A stretch of DNA of 64,000 nt from CAKVLS01 sp045534265. GTDB taxonomy: Bacteria > Bacillota > Clostridia > Christensenellales > UBA1242. The notes below the pieces were generated by a model, which was not told the DNA's origin, did no database searches, and saw only the letters and a list, made by a program, of their open reading frames with translations. Shown here in pieces: positions 63,850 through 64,000 of the stretch (its first letter is position 1; each line of letters starts with the position of its first letter). The stretch lies in assembly GCA_045534265.1 (NCBI GenBank), contig JAZSJH010000004.1, positions 1 to 64,000 of the forward strand. The letters are read 5' to 3'. The position numbers and the translations under genes are program-made.

Positions 63850-64000
63850 ATGGACGTCTTTTATGGTATAGTTACTTTCCTTAGCGGACTGGGGCTTCTT
63901 TTGTATGCAGTTAAAGCATTAGGTGAGGCTCTGGACAAGACAACTGGTAGCAGGCTTCGTCAGTCAATAACAAAAGCTGTAAACAATAGATTTGGTGCAG
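63850..64000 (+). CDS. Na/Pi cotransporter family protein, 5' part
   Basis: The window holds the first 50 residues: MDVFYGIVTFLSGLGLLLYA, then VKALGEALDKTTGSRLRQ and NNRFGA. The F-L-x-G-L-x-L-x-L-Y-x-x-K opening with a following GSRLR is the N-terminal repeat of the PF02690-type sodium/phosphate cotransporters. AAGAAGG lies six bases before the ATG. The gene runs past the end of the window. A full protein would be expected to carry a second repeat and often a PhoU-like tail. Confidence 0.85.
   Translation, partial: MDVFYGIVTFLSGLGLLLYAVKALGEALDKTTGSRLRQSITKAVNNRFGA

Overview
The window reads as low-GC chromosomal DNA of an uncultivated, Gram-positive-type anaerobic Clostridia relative. The support is the gene order (rpmG-secE-nusG-rplKA, a complete S10-spc-alpha cluster with a KOW protein between map and infA, addB-addA, spoVT followed by a spoVB-type flippase), AGA-rich codon use, Firmicutes-style L10 leader RNA and a 16S rRNA with a short helix near position 440. 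A Christensenellales-like placement is my guess from the 16S text and small-genome flavour; only a database comparison could settle it. Sporulation-named regulators (SpoVG, SpoVT-like, SpoVB-like) are present, but none proves that the cell sporulates.

Layout. 1-2000: a solitary 16S rRNA gene with its own strong promoter and terminator, with no 23S, 5S or tRNA after it. 2145-8554: four separately promoted genes of unknown function, ending in a giant membrane-anchored beta-repeat (GLUG-like) surface protein. 8788-13721: spoVG (minus strand), murC, rpmE, a DUF1385-PrmC fusion and prfA. 13794-16456: two unrecognised proteins, one with a long Asn/Gly/Glu-rich tail. 16763-21108: rpmG, secE, nusG, rplK, rplA, then a foreign-looking single gene, then the L10 leader with rplJ-rplL. 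21203-24917: a Cys-rich protein, rplI, two paralogous membrane zinc peptidases, an unknown protein and a Myb-like regulator. 25007-31694: addB-addA. 31781-37271: a three-TM coiled-coil protein with a Lys-Pro-Ala tail, a PRC-barrel protein, an SPFH/zinc-ribbon protein, a DUF1858 protein and a beta-rich unknown. 37508-53602: the main ribosomal protein cluster in two transcription units (rpsJ to rpmJ, and rpsM to rplQ). 53694-60130: two more N-terminally anchored Ig-like extracytoplasmic proteins and a Sel1-like protein. 60216-64000: spoVT-like, flippase, tRNA-dihydrouridine synthase, an unknown and the start of a Na/Pi cotransporter.

Regulation is unusually legible. Near-consensus promoters (often TTGACT, 16-17 bp, TATAAT) and clean intrinsic terminators bracket most units. 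Two look-alikes of the 23S L1-binding site precede rplK and rplA, so L1 probably controls both. rplJL has a classic L10 leader with an internal terminator. The S10 and rpsM operons have long structured leaders I could not assign. At least three genes (second zinc peptidase, an Ig-like protein, dus) have a -10 box exactly 6 nt before ATG and no Shine-Dalgarno, so they are probably leaderless.

No CRISPR array, insertion sequence, prophage or tRNA was seen. The most novel content is the set of anchored surface proteins with a shared N-terminal module, the possible ADP-ribosyltransferase-like gene inside the rplKAJL region, the isolated 16S gene, and matching G/T-rich non-coding tracts upstream of two ribosomal operons.
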